NCBI GenBank assembly: GCA_964605235.1
Contig: CAZSBB010000051.1
Location: 1-41,132, forward strand
Source of the DNA: CAZSBB01 sp964605235
Lineage (GTDB): Bacteria; Planctomycetota; Phycisphaerae; Phycisphaerales; Phycisphaeraceae
Direction of reading: 5' to 3'
Length of the DNA stretch: 41,132 nt
The position numbers and the translations under genes were made by a program. The notes beneath the pieces were generated by a model. The model ran no database searches, was not told the DNA's origin, and was given only the letters and a program-made list of their open reading frames with translations. Shown piece after piece: positions 33,876 to 41,132 of the stretch (position 1 is the stretch's first letter; every line of letters starts with the position of its first letter).

Positions 33876-36499
33876 GTGAAGCAATGCGCGTGTTCGCCAA
33901 TCCGTCAGCCTCCGGTTCTGCCGGGGGACTGAACACCATGCCACGACTGGTTCCCGTTGACGGCGCACCGCGCGGCCGGCAGCGGAATCCCCCGGCAAAG
34001 CCGGGGGCTAATGGGGGGCGCTGGTGGCTGTGGGTGGCGTGGTTGTGGGTGGCGGCATCTTTGGTCCATGCCGACGACGCCCTCACCGTGGATCAGCGGT
34101 GGGGCATCAAGATCGAGCTCGATGGCCAGTTCGACAACGCCGGCGACGCATTGCGCGATCTGCTGACCGACCATCTGCGCCAGGTGCTCAAGCGCGACCA
34201 ACTGGAAGCGGGCAATCCCATCCTCACCATTCGGCTGCGCAGCGACGCCGGGCGGTGGCAGGACTTGCCGGTCAGCGAGCTCACGTCCGTGGAAGCGATC
34301 GACGCTTACCGCGTGACGGTGCGCACCGCGCCCGAGCCGGTGGTGGAGTTGTGGGGGCGCACGGCCGTGGCAACCGGTTTTGCCGCGATGGATTTTCTGG
34401 AGCACGAGGTGGGCCTGCACTGGGTCATGCCCGGTCCGCTGGGTTTGGATATGCCGACGGGACGGCAGTTCACGCTGCGCCCCACCGAGCGCAGCGCCCA
34501 GCCGGCGCAGAGCAACCGCATGTTTTCCGGGTTGATCTACCGCGATGAGGAGCTGACTCGCAAGCACGCCGTTTATGCCGGCGCGTTGCAGGAGGAGGCC
34601 CTGTTTTTCAAGAGTCCCGCATATTTCAAAAGCCTGCGTCTGCACAGCATCGGCAGCGCTTCGCACGCGCTGATGCACGTTTTCAAACTCGACGAACTGG
34701 CGCAGACCGATCCCGAGATGCTGCCGCTCAAGGACGGCAAGCGGCTCCATGAGCACCAGCTGCCGCGCGACTTTCATTCCTGGCAGCCGTGCTACAGCCA
34801 CCCCCGCACCAACCAGCTCGGCGCGGAGGCGGTGCTGGCGGCCTTCCGCAAGGGCGGGGGCATGATTTACTCGCTGGGGGTGAACGACGGCAAGAACACG
34901 CTGTGCGAGTGCGACGGGTGCAAAGCCCTGGGCTGGCCCGATGCGTACTACCAGTTCGTCAGCCATGCCGCCCGGCAGGCGCAGGATTTTTACCCGCCGC
35001 GGATGGTCGGGGTGCTGGCGTACGGCTCGGCGCGGCAGCCGCCGTCGTTCAAGCTGCCCGACAACGTGCTGGTGCTCATCACCGGCAGCCGGGCGTCGGC
35101 GTTCGAGCAATGGTCGCAGCACGCCAGGCATCTGGGGGCGTACGAGTATCTCTACGGCTACTGGTACTTCTGGCCGGTGCTGCCGCTGAAAGCGATGGCG
35201 GACAATGCCCGGTATTACCAGCGGAATCACGTGAATTATCTGTATGGCGAGGCGTATCCGCTGTGGGGTTTCGACGCCCCCAAGCTGGCGCTGCGGGCGC
35301 AGCTGATGTGGGAGCCGGAGCTTGATCTGCCAGCGGCGCTGGGGCAGTGGTGCGCTGACGCCTTTGGCGCCGCCGGCCCCGCCATGACGCGCTTGTATCA
35401 GCATTGGGCGGACAAGGCGGATGCCTGGCATCGCCCCGGCACGCTGTCGGAGATGGCGCCGCTGGCGCTGCGGCAAAGTCCGGTGGCGCAGCTGGGAATG
35501 CTCTCGGCAGCGGATTACGCCTTCACCTTCGCGCGGCTGGAGGAAGCCGAGCAACAGACGCTCAGCGAAGTGCAGCGGGCGCGGCTCGCCATGGTGCGGG
35601 GGACGTTTGCCTTCGGCCAGGGCTTGTTCGCGCTGTTTGATGCTCTGGCGCAGGTGGATGCCGGCACGCCGCTGGGTCAGCTGGCGCGATTGCAGCAGGT
35701 GTGGGACCAGCACCAGCAGCATATGCAGACGCTGGAGCAGCATCCCGATTGGTTTGCCGGCAGCGCCGTGACGTATGAAAAAATCGCCGGCCCGGAATGG
35801 CTGGGCGGCTGGTCGCTGGAGGATCGGCTGGAAACGGCGCGGCAGACGACGGTGTGGCTCGGCAGAGCGGACCTGCACGGGCACAAGGCGGAACTGCCGG
35901 CGGAACTGCAGCGCTATCTCGCGGGCAACGAACTGCCGCAGCCGCCCAAGGTGCACGTCCGGCCGACGCATCCGTGGTATCCCGAACCCCGCTGGGCGCC
36001 GCTGCAGACGCAGGTGATTGATCCCGGCACATTCAGTTTCACCAGCGCGCCAGTGACGGCCATGGAGGAGATCGAAAACCCCTGGCAGCGCCAGTGGGCC
36101 AGCGCGATGCTGCTGAAGGTAAAGGTGGACGGCACGGTGGCGTACCAGGTGGAACTGGAGGCACAAGGGGCGGGGGGGCTGGAACTGTGGGTGCACAACG
36201 GGCACAACAATCGCAGTCGCGCAGCGGCGGTGACGCAGATGGCGCTGCGGCCGGTCGCGTCGACCCAGCGGCAGATCATGGTGATCGAGCCGCGCCCGCT
36301 GGGACGCCAGGGTCAGCGTGTGGTGCGGACGCCCGGGGTGAACCTGGGTGAAGGCATGATCGATTTTTATCTCAGCTGGCGGCCGACGGATGAGCAGTCG
36401 AAACTTCGGGGGCAGCTGCGCGTGCGTGAGCTGCGTTTGCCGGCGCCGGTGGAGGGGGATGCTTTGCCGAGCCCAGACGGGGATAGCTTGCTGCCATAA
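33872..36499 (+). CDS. DUF4838 family exported glycan-active protein, copy 2
   Basis: Up to 875 residues. The start is uncertain: GTG 33872 (4-bp overlap with copy 1), ATG 33884 and ATG 33938 are all in frame, without a strong ribosome-binding site. A hydrophobic signal segment (WWLWVAWLWVAASLVHA) lies about 28 residues after the ATG at 33938. The sequence just before it (RNPPAKPGA) is encoded by a stem-loop repeat, CCCCCGGC-AAA-GCCGGGGG. Next come a GH67-N-like domain (VELWGRTAVATGFAAMDFLE, HWVMPGPLG), the DUF4838 core with LGVNDGKNTLCECDGC, then alpha-helical and C-terminal domains (FYLSWRP). It is a paralogue of copy 1: WQPC, VNDG and CxCDxC align, but it lacks the clear NGSFEDA module. 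The pair probably acts on the same glycan. Confidence 0.85.
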   Translation: MSEAMRVFANPSASGSAGGLNTMPRLVPVDGAPRGRQRNPPAKPGANGGRWWLWVAWLWVAASLVHADDALTVDQRWGIKIELDGQFDNAGDALRDLLTDHLRQVLKRDQLEAGNPILTIRLRSDAGRWQDLPVSELTSVEAIDAYRVTVRTAPEPVVELWGRTAVATGFAAMDFLEHEVGLHWVMPGPLGLDMPTGRQFTLRPTERSAQPAQSNRMFSGLIYRDEELTRKHAVYAGALQEEALFFKSPAYFKSLRLHSIGSASHALMHVFKLDELAQTDPEMLPLKDGKRLHEHQLPRDFHSWQPCYSHPRTNQLGAEAVLAAFRKGGGMIYSLGVNDGKNTLCECDGCKALGWPDAYYQFVSHAARQAQDFYPPRMVGVLAYGSARQPPSFKLPDNVLVLITGSRASAFEQWSQHARHLGAYEYLYGYWYFWPVLPLKAMADNARYYQRNHVNYLYGEAYPLWGFDAPKLALRAQLMWEPELDLPAALGQWCADAFGAAGPAMTRLYQHWADKADAWHRPGTLSEMAPLALRQSPVAQLGMLSAADYAFTFARLEEAEQQTLSEVQRARLAMVRGTFAFGQGLFALFDALAQVDAGTPLGQLARLQQVWDQHQQHMQTLEQHPDWFAGSAVTYEKIAGPEWLGGWSLEDRLETARQTTVWLGRADLHGHKAELPAELQRYLAGNELPQPPKVHVRPTHPWYPEPRWAPLQTQVIDPGTFSFTSAPVTAMEEIENPWQRQWASAMLLKVKVDGTVAYQVELEAQGAGGLELWVHNGHNNRSRAAAVTQMALRPVASTQRQIMVIEPRPLGRQGQRVVRTPGVNLGEGMIDFYLSWRPTDEQSKLRGQLRVRELRLPAPVEGDALPSPDGDSLLP
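33985..34012. repeat. Stem-loop repeat inside the DUF4838 copy 2 leader
   Basis: CCCCCGGC-AAA-GCCGGGGG (33988-34006), flanked by AAT on the left and CTAAT on the right, lies inside the predicted coding sequence before the signal segment. In reverse it reads ATTAGCCCCCGGC and onward, close to the hairpin after mrp at 11614-11640 (TTTAGCCCCCGGC). It looks like a dispersed stem-loop copied into a coding or leader region. Confidence 0.7.
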
Positions 36500-36792
36500 G
36501 TGGATGAATGATGTAAGGACCACGAGCCGGAAGCGTCAGCGACGGGCGCAGCGCACTGCAACCGCAGGATCGGTGCAAACAGTCACGCCACAGGATCACC
36601 GTGCAGATGATCCGGGTGGTGGCCCCGGGGTGACCCGCCGACTCGCGTCGGCGGCTCGGAAAGCCGGCAACGCGTGCTTCCCGCCGCGCCGCCGCTTGGC
36701 CCGCCGCCGGGATATGGCTATCATTCCCCCCACGGCCCGCCGGGGCGTTTGACCGGCCAGGCCGCCTGCTGCTGAACCTCATGGAGCCCGCC
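36500..36792. other. Intergenic region with two dispersed repeats
   Basis: 36522-36563 is a head copy of the CGAGCCGGAAGCG element, in the TCAGCG variant. 36631-36662 is a copy of the GCCGACTCG repeat, with hairpin CCGCCGAC-TCGC-GTCGGCGG (36635-36654). No gene, promoter or T-tailed terminator is seen for the upstream DUF4838 genes. GGAG at 36783-36786 is the ribosome-binding site for nuoI. Confidence 0.7.
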
Positions 36793-37389
36793 ATGCCCGG
36801 CCCAGCCGTGACAACCACCAACCCGCGCGAAGGTTACTTCCGCGAGATTTACACCTCCGTCAAGTCGATCCTCATCGGCATGCGGATTACCCTCAAGTAC
36901 ATGTTCACCCGCCCGGTGACCATCATGTACCCCTATGAAAAGCTGGCGTTCGCCCCGCGCTACCGCGGCATTCACGAGTTTGAGGCGGACAAGTGCATCG
37001 CCTGCGACCAGTGCGCCAAGGCGTGCCCGGTCGACTGCATCTACATCGACAAGTCCGGCCCGCGCAAGATCGACAAAGCCACCGGCAAAGCGACCGGCGG
37101 CGAATTGATCCGCTACGCCATCGACTACCAGAAGTGCATGTTCTGCGCCCTGTGCACCGAGCCGTGCCCCACGGACTGCATCCACATGGGCAAGAACCAC
37201 GACCTGTCGAGCTACTCGCGCCAGGACATGATCGTGGAGTTCACCGAGCTGGACAAAAAGGGCCAGCGCACCCCGCTGCCGCTGTGGGCCGAACGCAACG
37301 CCCCGACCATTCCCTGGGTCGCCAAAGAAAAGCAGCGCATCGAAAAAGGCATCCTCGCCACCAAGGAAGCCGACATCCCCGCGGTGTAA
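36793..37389 (+). CDS. nuoI: NADH-quinone oxidoreductase subunit I
   Basis: 198 residues with the start at ATG 36793, because GGAG lies 6 nt upstream; ATG 36781 is in frame and would put that motif inside the gene. Two 4Fe-4S ferredoxin motifs are complete: CIACDQCAKACPVDC (about 71-85) and CMFCALCTEPCPTDC (about 116-130). The N-terminal amphipathic region (LIGMRITLKYMFTRPVTIMY) matches the usual membrane-contacting helix of NuoI. It passes electrons from the NuoG side to NuoB within complex I. It stands alone, with a terminator at 37434-37460, whereas nuoG is about 16 kb away; the remaining subunits are not in this window. Confidence 0.95.
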   Translation: MPGPAVTTTNPREGYFREIYTSVKSILIGMRITLKYMFTRPVTIMYPYEKLAFAPRYRGIHEFEADKCIACDQCAKACPVDCIYIDKSGPRKIDKATGKATGGELIRYAIDYQKCMFCALCTEPCPTDCIHMGKNHDLSSYSRQDMIVEFTELDKKGQRTPLPLWAERNAPTIPWVAKEKQRIEKGILATKEADIPAV

Positions 37390-37433
37390 TCCCGCCGCCG
37401 ACATCCAGCTTTCCAGCACAGCAACATACACCC

Positions 37434-37460
37434 AGCCAGCTCACCACCGGAGCTGGCTTT
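37434..37460 (+). terminator. Intrinsic terminator after nuoI
   Basis: A 9-bp perfect stem (AGCCAGCTC / GAGCTGGCT) with a 7-nt loop, followed by TTTGCTGTCTT, lies 45 bp after the nuoI stop. The T tail is short and interrupted, but position and stem are convincing. Confidence 0.75.
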
Positions 37461-37476
37461 GCTGTCTTACTGCTAT

Positions 37477-37580
37477 CTCTCCGTGGCTCCGTGTCTCCGT
37501 GAGAGAATTGTCTTGAACATGCAGACAGCAGCGTTTCTCTCACAGAGCCACAGAGCCACAGAGCCACAGAGCCACAGAGA
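37477..37580. repeat. Inverted CTCCGTGG / CACAGAGC repeats with an 8-bp tandem run
   Basis: The left arm has CTCCGTGGCTCCGTGTCTCC (37479-37498) and then GTGAGAGAA. The right arm starts TTTCTCTCACAGAG and then runs as five exact 8-bp units, CACAGAGC x4 plus CACAGAGA (37541-37580). A related copy is at 40823-40856. No gene is present in the stretch 37390-37708. Confidence 0.88.
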
Positions 37581-37610
37581 AGAACTCCCAGCCCATCTGC
37601 TTCTCCAGCA

Positions 37611-37674
37611 GATTTCCTGTCTTCATCCCTGTCTTATCTCTCTCCCGCCTTCATCCGTGTTCATCTGTGGCTAA
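37611..37674 (-). repeat. Dispersed CACGGATGAA repeat, copy 4
   Basis: TTCATCCGTGTTCATCTGTGGCTAAA (the full run continues past 20 bases) is a diverged copy of the repeats at 23022, 23857 and 24047. It shares with the 24047 copy the flank TGTCTTATCTCT, so the repeat is longer than its decamer core. It ends about 35 bp before uvrA. Confidence 0.75.
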
Positions 37675-37708
37675 ACTGCTGCAGCAATTTTCCCCCGGAT
37701 GAACCCGC

Positions 37709-40663
37709 ATGGCCGCTTTGAAATACATCTCCATCCGCGGCGCGCGCGAGCACAACCTGCGCGATGTCGACGTCGACCTGCCGCACGATCAGCTCGTGGT
37801 CATCACCGGCCTGTCGGGCAGCGGCAAGAGCAGTCTCGCTTTCGACACCATCTATGCCGAGGGCCAGCGCAAGTACGTCGAATCGCTCTCGGCGTACGCC
37901 CGCCAGTTCCTCGATCAGTTGCAGAAACCCAACATCGAATCCATCGAGGGTTTGCCGCCCACCATCGCCATCGAGCAACGCTCCGCCAGCCATAACCCAC
38001 GCTCCACCGTCGCCACCACCACGGAAATCTACGACTACCTGCGCCTGCTCTTCGCCCGCACCGGCCACCCGCGCTGCTGGCATCAGGATGAAAATGGCCA
38101 GGTCTGCGGCCACCCCATCGCCAGCCAGTCCGCTCAGCAGATTGTCGAACGCATCCTCGCCCTGCCCACCGACACCCGCCTGCTGCTGCTCGCCCCCGTG
38201 GTGCGCGGCAAGAAGGGCCATCATCAGGAAGTGTTCCAGGGCCTGGTGCGCCAGGGCTTCGTCCGCGCCCGGGTCAACGGCGAAGTGGTCGATCTGCGGC
38301 AAAGCGGCGGGGCGGGGGAAGATGCCGTCAAGATCAAACTCGATCGTTACAAAGCGCACACCATTGAAGCGGTGGTGGACCGCATCGTCATCCGCCACGA
38401 CAAAGACAGCCTGGCCGAGACGCGCAGCCGGGTCACCGAATCCGTCGAGCTGAGCCTGCGTCTGGCGGAAGGACTGGTCGTCATCAGCCAGCAGCAACCA
38501 GGCGCTGCGAACTGGCAGGACGTGCTCTACAGCGAAAAATGGGCGTGTCCGCATCATCCCGAGTGCAGTCTGGAGGACCTGGAGCCGCGTCTGTTCAGCT
38601 TCAACAGCCCGTATGGCGCGTGCCCCACCTGCAGCGGGCTCGGGACCATTCTGGAGTTTGATGAAGAGCTGATCGTTCCGGACCAGACGCGGAGCCTGGC
38701 GGATGGCGCGATTGACGCCTGGCGCAATCAAGGCCGGCGAATGAGCGTGTACTACAACCGCGTCATTCGTCGCTTCTGCAAGGAGTTTGACTGCGACCCG
38801 GCGGTGCCGTTCAACAAGCTGAGCAAAACCATTCGCCGCATCCTGATGCAGGGCACCACCCCGGCCGACCTGCGCAAGTACAAGACGCGCTTCGAGGGCG
38901 TCATCCCGCATCTGCAACGTCGCTGGGAAAACACCGACAGCGAGTTCATCAAGACCAAGCTGCACGGCTACCAGTCCGAAGCGTCGTGCGAAAGCTGCCA
39001 TGGGGCGCGCCTCCAGCCGGCGGCATTGCATGTGATGATCACCAGCCAGTGGATGGTGCGCGACGGCAGCGGCACCAAGTTCAACGCCCCGCGCCAGTTC
39101 AACATCCATGATGTGGTCAACCTCACCATCGAGCAGGCGAGCCAGTTTTTCGAGAACCTGGAACTGACTGCCGAGCAGCAGACCATCGCCCAGCCGATAC
39201 TCAAGGAAGTCAAAGCCCGTCTCGGTTTCATGATGAGCGTGGGGCTGGGTTACCTGAGTCTGTCCCGCACGACTGGCTCGCTCTCAGGCGGGGAAAGCCA
39301 GCGCATCCGCTTGGCGACGCAGGTGGGTTCCGGGCTGGTGGGTTGCTGTTACGTGCTTGATGAGCCGACCATCGGCCTGCACCAGCGCGACAACGATCGC
39401 CTGATCGCCACGCTGCGGCATCTGACCGACATTGGCAACACCGTGCTGGTCGTCGAGCATGATGAAGACACCATCCGCGCTGCGGATTATGTGATCGACA
39501 TGGGTCCTGGCGCCGGGCGGCATGGCGGCACCATTGTCGCCCAGGGCACGCTGCCGCAACTGCAAAAGCAGGCGCAATCGCTTACTGCCCAGTACCTGTC
39601 GGGCGCGAAGGTGATCCCCACGCCCCCGCAGCGGCGGAAGCTGGACCATGCCCACGCGCTGACGGTCAAAGGCGCGCGCGAAAACAACCTCAAGGGGATT
39701 GACGTCGCCTTCCCGCTCGGGGGGTTGGTCTGCGTCACCGGCGTCTCGGGCTCGGGCAAGAGCACGCTGGTCAATCAGATTCTGCTGCGGGCGGTGCATC
39801 GGCATCTCAACGGCGCGCGCGACAAGCCAGGCGCGCATGACAAGGTGCTCAATCTCGACCGCATCGACCGCATCATCGAAGTCGATCAATCACCCATCGG
39901 CCGCACCCCGCGCTCCAATCCCGCGACCTACACCGGCGTGTTCGACCTCATCCGCAACCTGTTCTGCCAGACCAAGGAAGCCAAAATCCGCGGCTACCAG
40001 CCCGGACGCTTCAGCTTCAATGTCAAGGGCGGGCGCTGCGAAGCCTGCCAGGGTCAGGGCGTCAAGAAAATCGAGATGCACTTCCTGCCCGATGTGTACG
40101 TCAAATGCGATGAATGCCACGGCCGGCGCTACAACCGGCAGACGCTGGAAGTCCACTACCGCAGCAAGACCATTGCCGACGTGTTGGATATGACCATCGA
40201 AGACGCGCTGCTGTTCTTCGACAGCTTCCCGGACATCAAACGCTGGCTGGGCGCGCTCGATGATGTGGGCCTGAGCTACGTGCAACTGGGCCAGGCGTCC
40301 ACCACGCTTTCGGGCGGCGAAGCTCAGCGCGTCAAACTCGCCTCCGAGCTGGGCAAGCGCGCGGGCGATCACACCATGTATGTGCTCGACGAACCGACCA
40401 CCGGCCTGCACTTTGCCGACGTGGACAAACTCATGGGCGTGCTGCACCGACTGGTCGAAGGCGGCAACACCGTGGTGGTCATCGAGCACAACATGGACGT
40501 CATCAAGAACGCCGACTGGCTGATCGACCTGGGCCCCGAGGGCGGCGAGCGCGGCGGCACGCTGGTCGCAGCGGGCACCCCCGAGGACATCGCCAACTGC
40601 GCCCACAGCCACACCGGCCAGTACCTGCAGAAAGTGCTCGCCGCCACGCCCGTCAGCGCCTAG
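37709..40663 (+). CDS. uvrA: Excinuclease ABC subunit A
   Basis: 984 residues, the usual UvrA length. Two ABC ATPase modules are present. The first has Walker A GLSGSGKSS (34-42), an inserted Zn site (CPHHPEC with CPTCSGLG), a second Cys pair (CESCHG), signature LSGGESQRIRLA (about 525) and DEPTIGLHQRD. The second has Walker A GVSGSGKST (about 676), the Zn site CEACQGQG with CDECHGRRYN, signature LSGGEAQRVKLA and DEPTTGLHFAD. UvrA dimers bind distorted DNA and load UvrB in nucleotide excision repair. The start at 37709 gives the canonical MxxLKYISIRGAREHNL-type N-terminus, although no strong ribosome-binding site precedes it. It is monocistronic; dispersed repeats flank it on both sides. Confidence 0.98.
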   Translation: MAALKYISIRGAREHNLRDVDVDLPHDQLVVITGLSGSGKSSLAFDTIYAEGQRKYVESLSAYARQFLDQLQKPNIESIEGLPPTIAIEQRSASHNPRSTVATTTEIYDYLRLLFARTGHPRCWHQDENGQVCGHPIASQSAQQIVERILALPTDTRLLLLAPVVRGKKGHHQEVFQGLVRQGFVRARVNGEVVDLRQSGGAGEDAVKIKLDRYKAHTIEAVVDRIVIRHDKDSLAETRSRVTESVELSLRLAEGLVVISQQQPGAANWQDVLYSEKWACPHHPECSLEDLEPRLFSFNSPYGACPTCSGLGTILEFDEELIVPDQTRSLADGAIDAWRNQGRRMSVYYNRVIRRFCKEFDCDPAVPFNKLSKTIRRILMQGTTPADLRKYKTRFEGVIPHLQRRWENTDSEFIKTKLHGYQSEASCESCHGARLQPAALHVMITSQWMVRDGSGTKFNAPRQFNIHDVVNLTIEQASQFFENLELTAEQQTIAQPILKEVKARLGFMMSVGLGYLSLSRTTGSLSGGESQRIRLATQVGSGLVGCCYVLDEPTIGLHQRDNDRLIATLRHLTDIGNTVLVVEHDEDTIRAADYVIDMGPGAGRHGGTIVAQGTLPQLQKQAQSLTAQYLSGAKVIPTPPQRRKLDHAHALTVKGARENNLKGIDVAFPLGGLVCVTGVSGSGKSTLVNQILLRAVHRHLNGARDKPGAHDKVLNLDRIDRIIEVDQSPIGRTPRSNPATYTGVFDLIRNLFCQTKEAKIRGYQPGRFSFNVKGGRCEACQGQGVKKIEMHFLPDVYVKCDECHGRRYNRQTLEVHYRSKTIADVLDMTIEDALLFFDSFPDIKRWLGALDDVGLSYVQLGQASTTLSGGEAQRVKLASELGKRAGDHTMYVLDEPTTGLHFADVDKLMGVLHRLVEGGNTVVVIEHNMDVIKNADWLIDLGPEGGERGGTLVAAGTPEDIANCAHSHTGQYLQKVLAATPVSA

Positions 40664-41132
40664 CCACCGTCCCTGCTCCACGCTCGCCACCGCAGCCATT
40701 CCGCCCTGACCTCGTTCAGCGCGTCGCAATACGAGCAAACGAACGAGCACTGCGTTTTTCTTCGCCGCCGCGCTATGCTCCTGTGTACGTGCGTGCATTT
40801 CAGGAATGAGCCAGAAGAATGTCTCTCACAGAGGCACGGAGACACGGAGTGAGGACATACGGGGACTCCAGTTGCGCGATGGTCGGCACAACCTTCCAAC
40901 CCACTTCATATCCCCCGGAAGCAAACTGGGACGGTGCCGGTTATCGCCTAGTGCGGTAGAAAATGTATTTTCAATTAAAATACATTTTAGTGGCCACCCA
41001 CGGGAGGAAACCGGCAGGAGGAGGAATGGACTAAGGCATCTCACCGAGGCCTGCCGCGTTAACCTTCTGGACCGCCCGGCTAGAGCGATTCGCGCCATTT
41101 GCGACCGGATGTCATAATGCGTCATCCCCTCG
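40664..41132. other. Terminal intergenic region with repeat copy and AT-rich palindrome
   Basis: 40823-40856 is a copy of the CTCTCACAGAGGCACGGAGA repeat related to 37477-37580. 40960-40988 is a perfect AT-rich palindrome. AGGAGGAGGA at 41016-41025 directly precedes ATGGACTAA, a two-codon open frame. ATG at 41117 may start a gene that runs off the window, but only five codons are visible. No T-tailed terminator is seen after uvrA. Confidence 0.6.
40960..40988. promoter_or_regulatory. Perfect AT-rich inverted repeat, candidate operator
   Basis: AAAATGTATTTT-CAATT-AAAATACATTTT: two 12-bp perfect inverted arms with a 5-nt spacer, wholly A/T apart from one G, one C and the spacer C. This stands out in a GC-rich window. 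It is too weak in GC for an intrinsic terminator, so an operator or cruciform is more likely; the protein that would bind it is unknown. Confidence 0.55.

Noticed and set aside
33905..36523. 872-codon minus-strand open frame opposite DUF4838 copy 2
   Set aside because: Composition is His, Arg, Gln and Pro-rich with no domain, whereas the plus strand encodes a recognisable DUF4838 protein with a signal segment.
40806..41117. 103-codon open frame at the window end and an ATG at 41117
   Set aside because: The frame begins inside a dispersed CACAGAG repeat and has no domain. The ATG at 41117 overlaps its stop (TAATG) and could start a real gene, but only five codons are visible.
1..41132. tRNA, rRNA, transposase, integrase or prophage genes
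   Set aside because: None could be recognised in the gaps or coding regions; the mobile-like features are limited to short non-coding repeats.

Overview
The window is GC-rich, densely coded DNA that most resembles a planctomycete, probably of the class Phycisphaerae. Supporting this: a giant surface protein whose arginine-rich N-terminus carries the LEPRVLL motif typical of planctomycete exported proteins; a prepilin-like protein with a C-terminal DG motif; paired DUF4838 glycan-active proteins; sulfatase and heparinase-like genes; and several families of short dispersed palindromic repeats. The class assignment is an inference; no rRNA or tRNA is visible.

Layout. 1-9.5 kb: one gene for a ~3,045-residue modular exported protein (two beta-propeller regions, a TolB-like propeller, four SdrD-B-like repeats, Ig-like, PPC and CARDB-like domains, and a C-terminal repeat region). 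9.6-13.1 kb: a small LTxxQ/Spy-like periplasmic protein on the minus strand with its own terminator, an Mrp/ApbC Fe-S carrier ATPase, and an adenosine-deaminase-like hydrolase whose stop codon lies inside a tandem repeat array (13.04-13.54 kb). 13.6-18.9 kb: an AraC regulator divergent from a prepilin-like gene and a heparinase II/III-like gene, then a convergent sulfatase, which reads as a small polysaccharide-degradation locus. 19.0-20.6 kb: a short NuoG. 21.0-23.0 kb: a secreted beta-helix protein. 23.2-23.8 kb: a vapBC/fitAB-type toxin-antitoxin pair set among dispersed repeats. 24.2-25.1 kb: a phytanoyl-CoA dioxygenase-like oxygenase. 25.2-28.6 kb: a HlyD adaptor and a fused ABC-2 exporter. 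28.6-29.6 kb: an AEC transporter. 30.1-36.5 kb: a GntR/LacI-hybrid regulator followed by two overlapping DUF4838 genes, a second likely glycan locus. 36.8-40.7 kb: NuoI and UvrA. The end of the window is intergenic, with a striking AT-rich palindrome.

The functional theme is acquisition of complex, possibly sulfated, glycans under local regulators, mixed with housekeeping genes (mrp, nuoG, nuoI, uvrA). The least explained part of the sequence is its non-coding DNA. At least six repeat families occur here, including a ~115-bp element with ~24-bp terminal inverted repeats that has one complete copy at 20.8 kb and has expanded into a ~96-bp tandem array at 13.0 kb. No CRISPR array, prophage, transposase, tRNA or rRNA was found.
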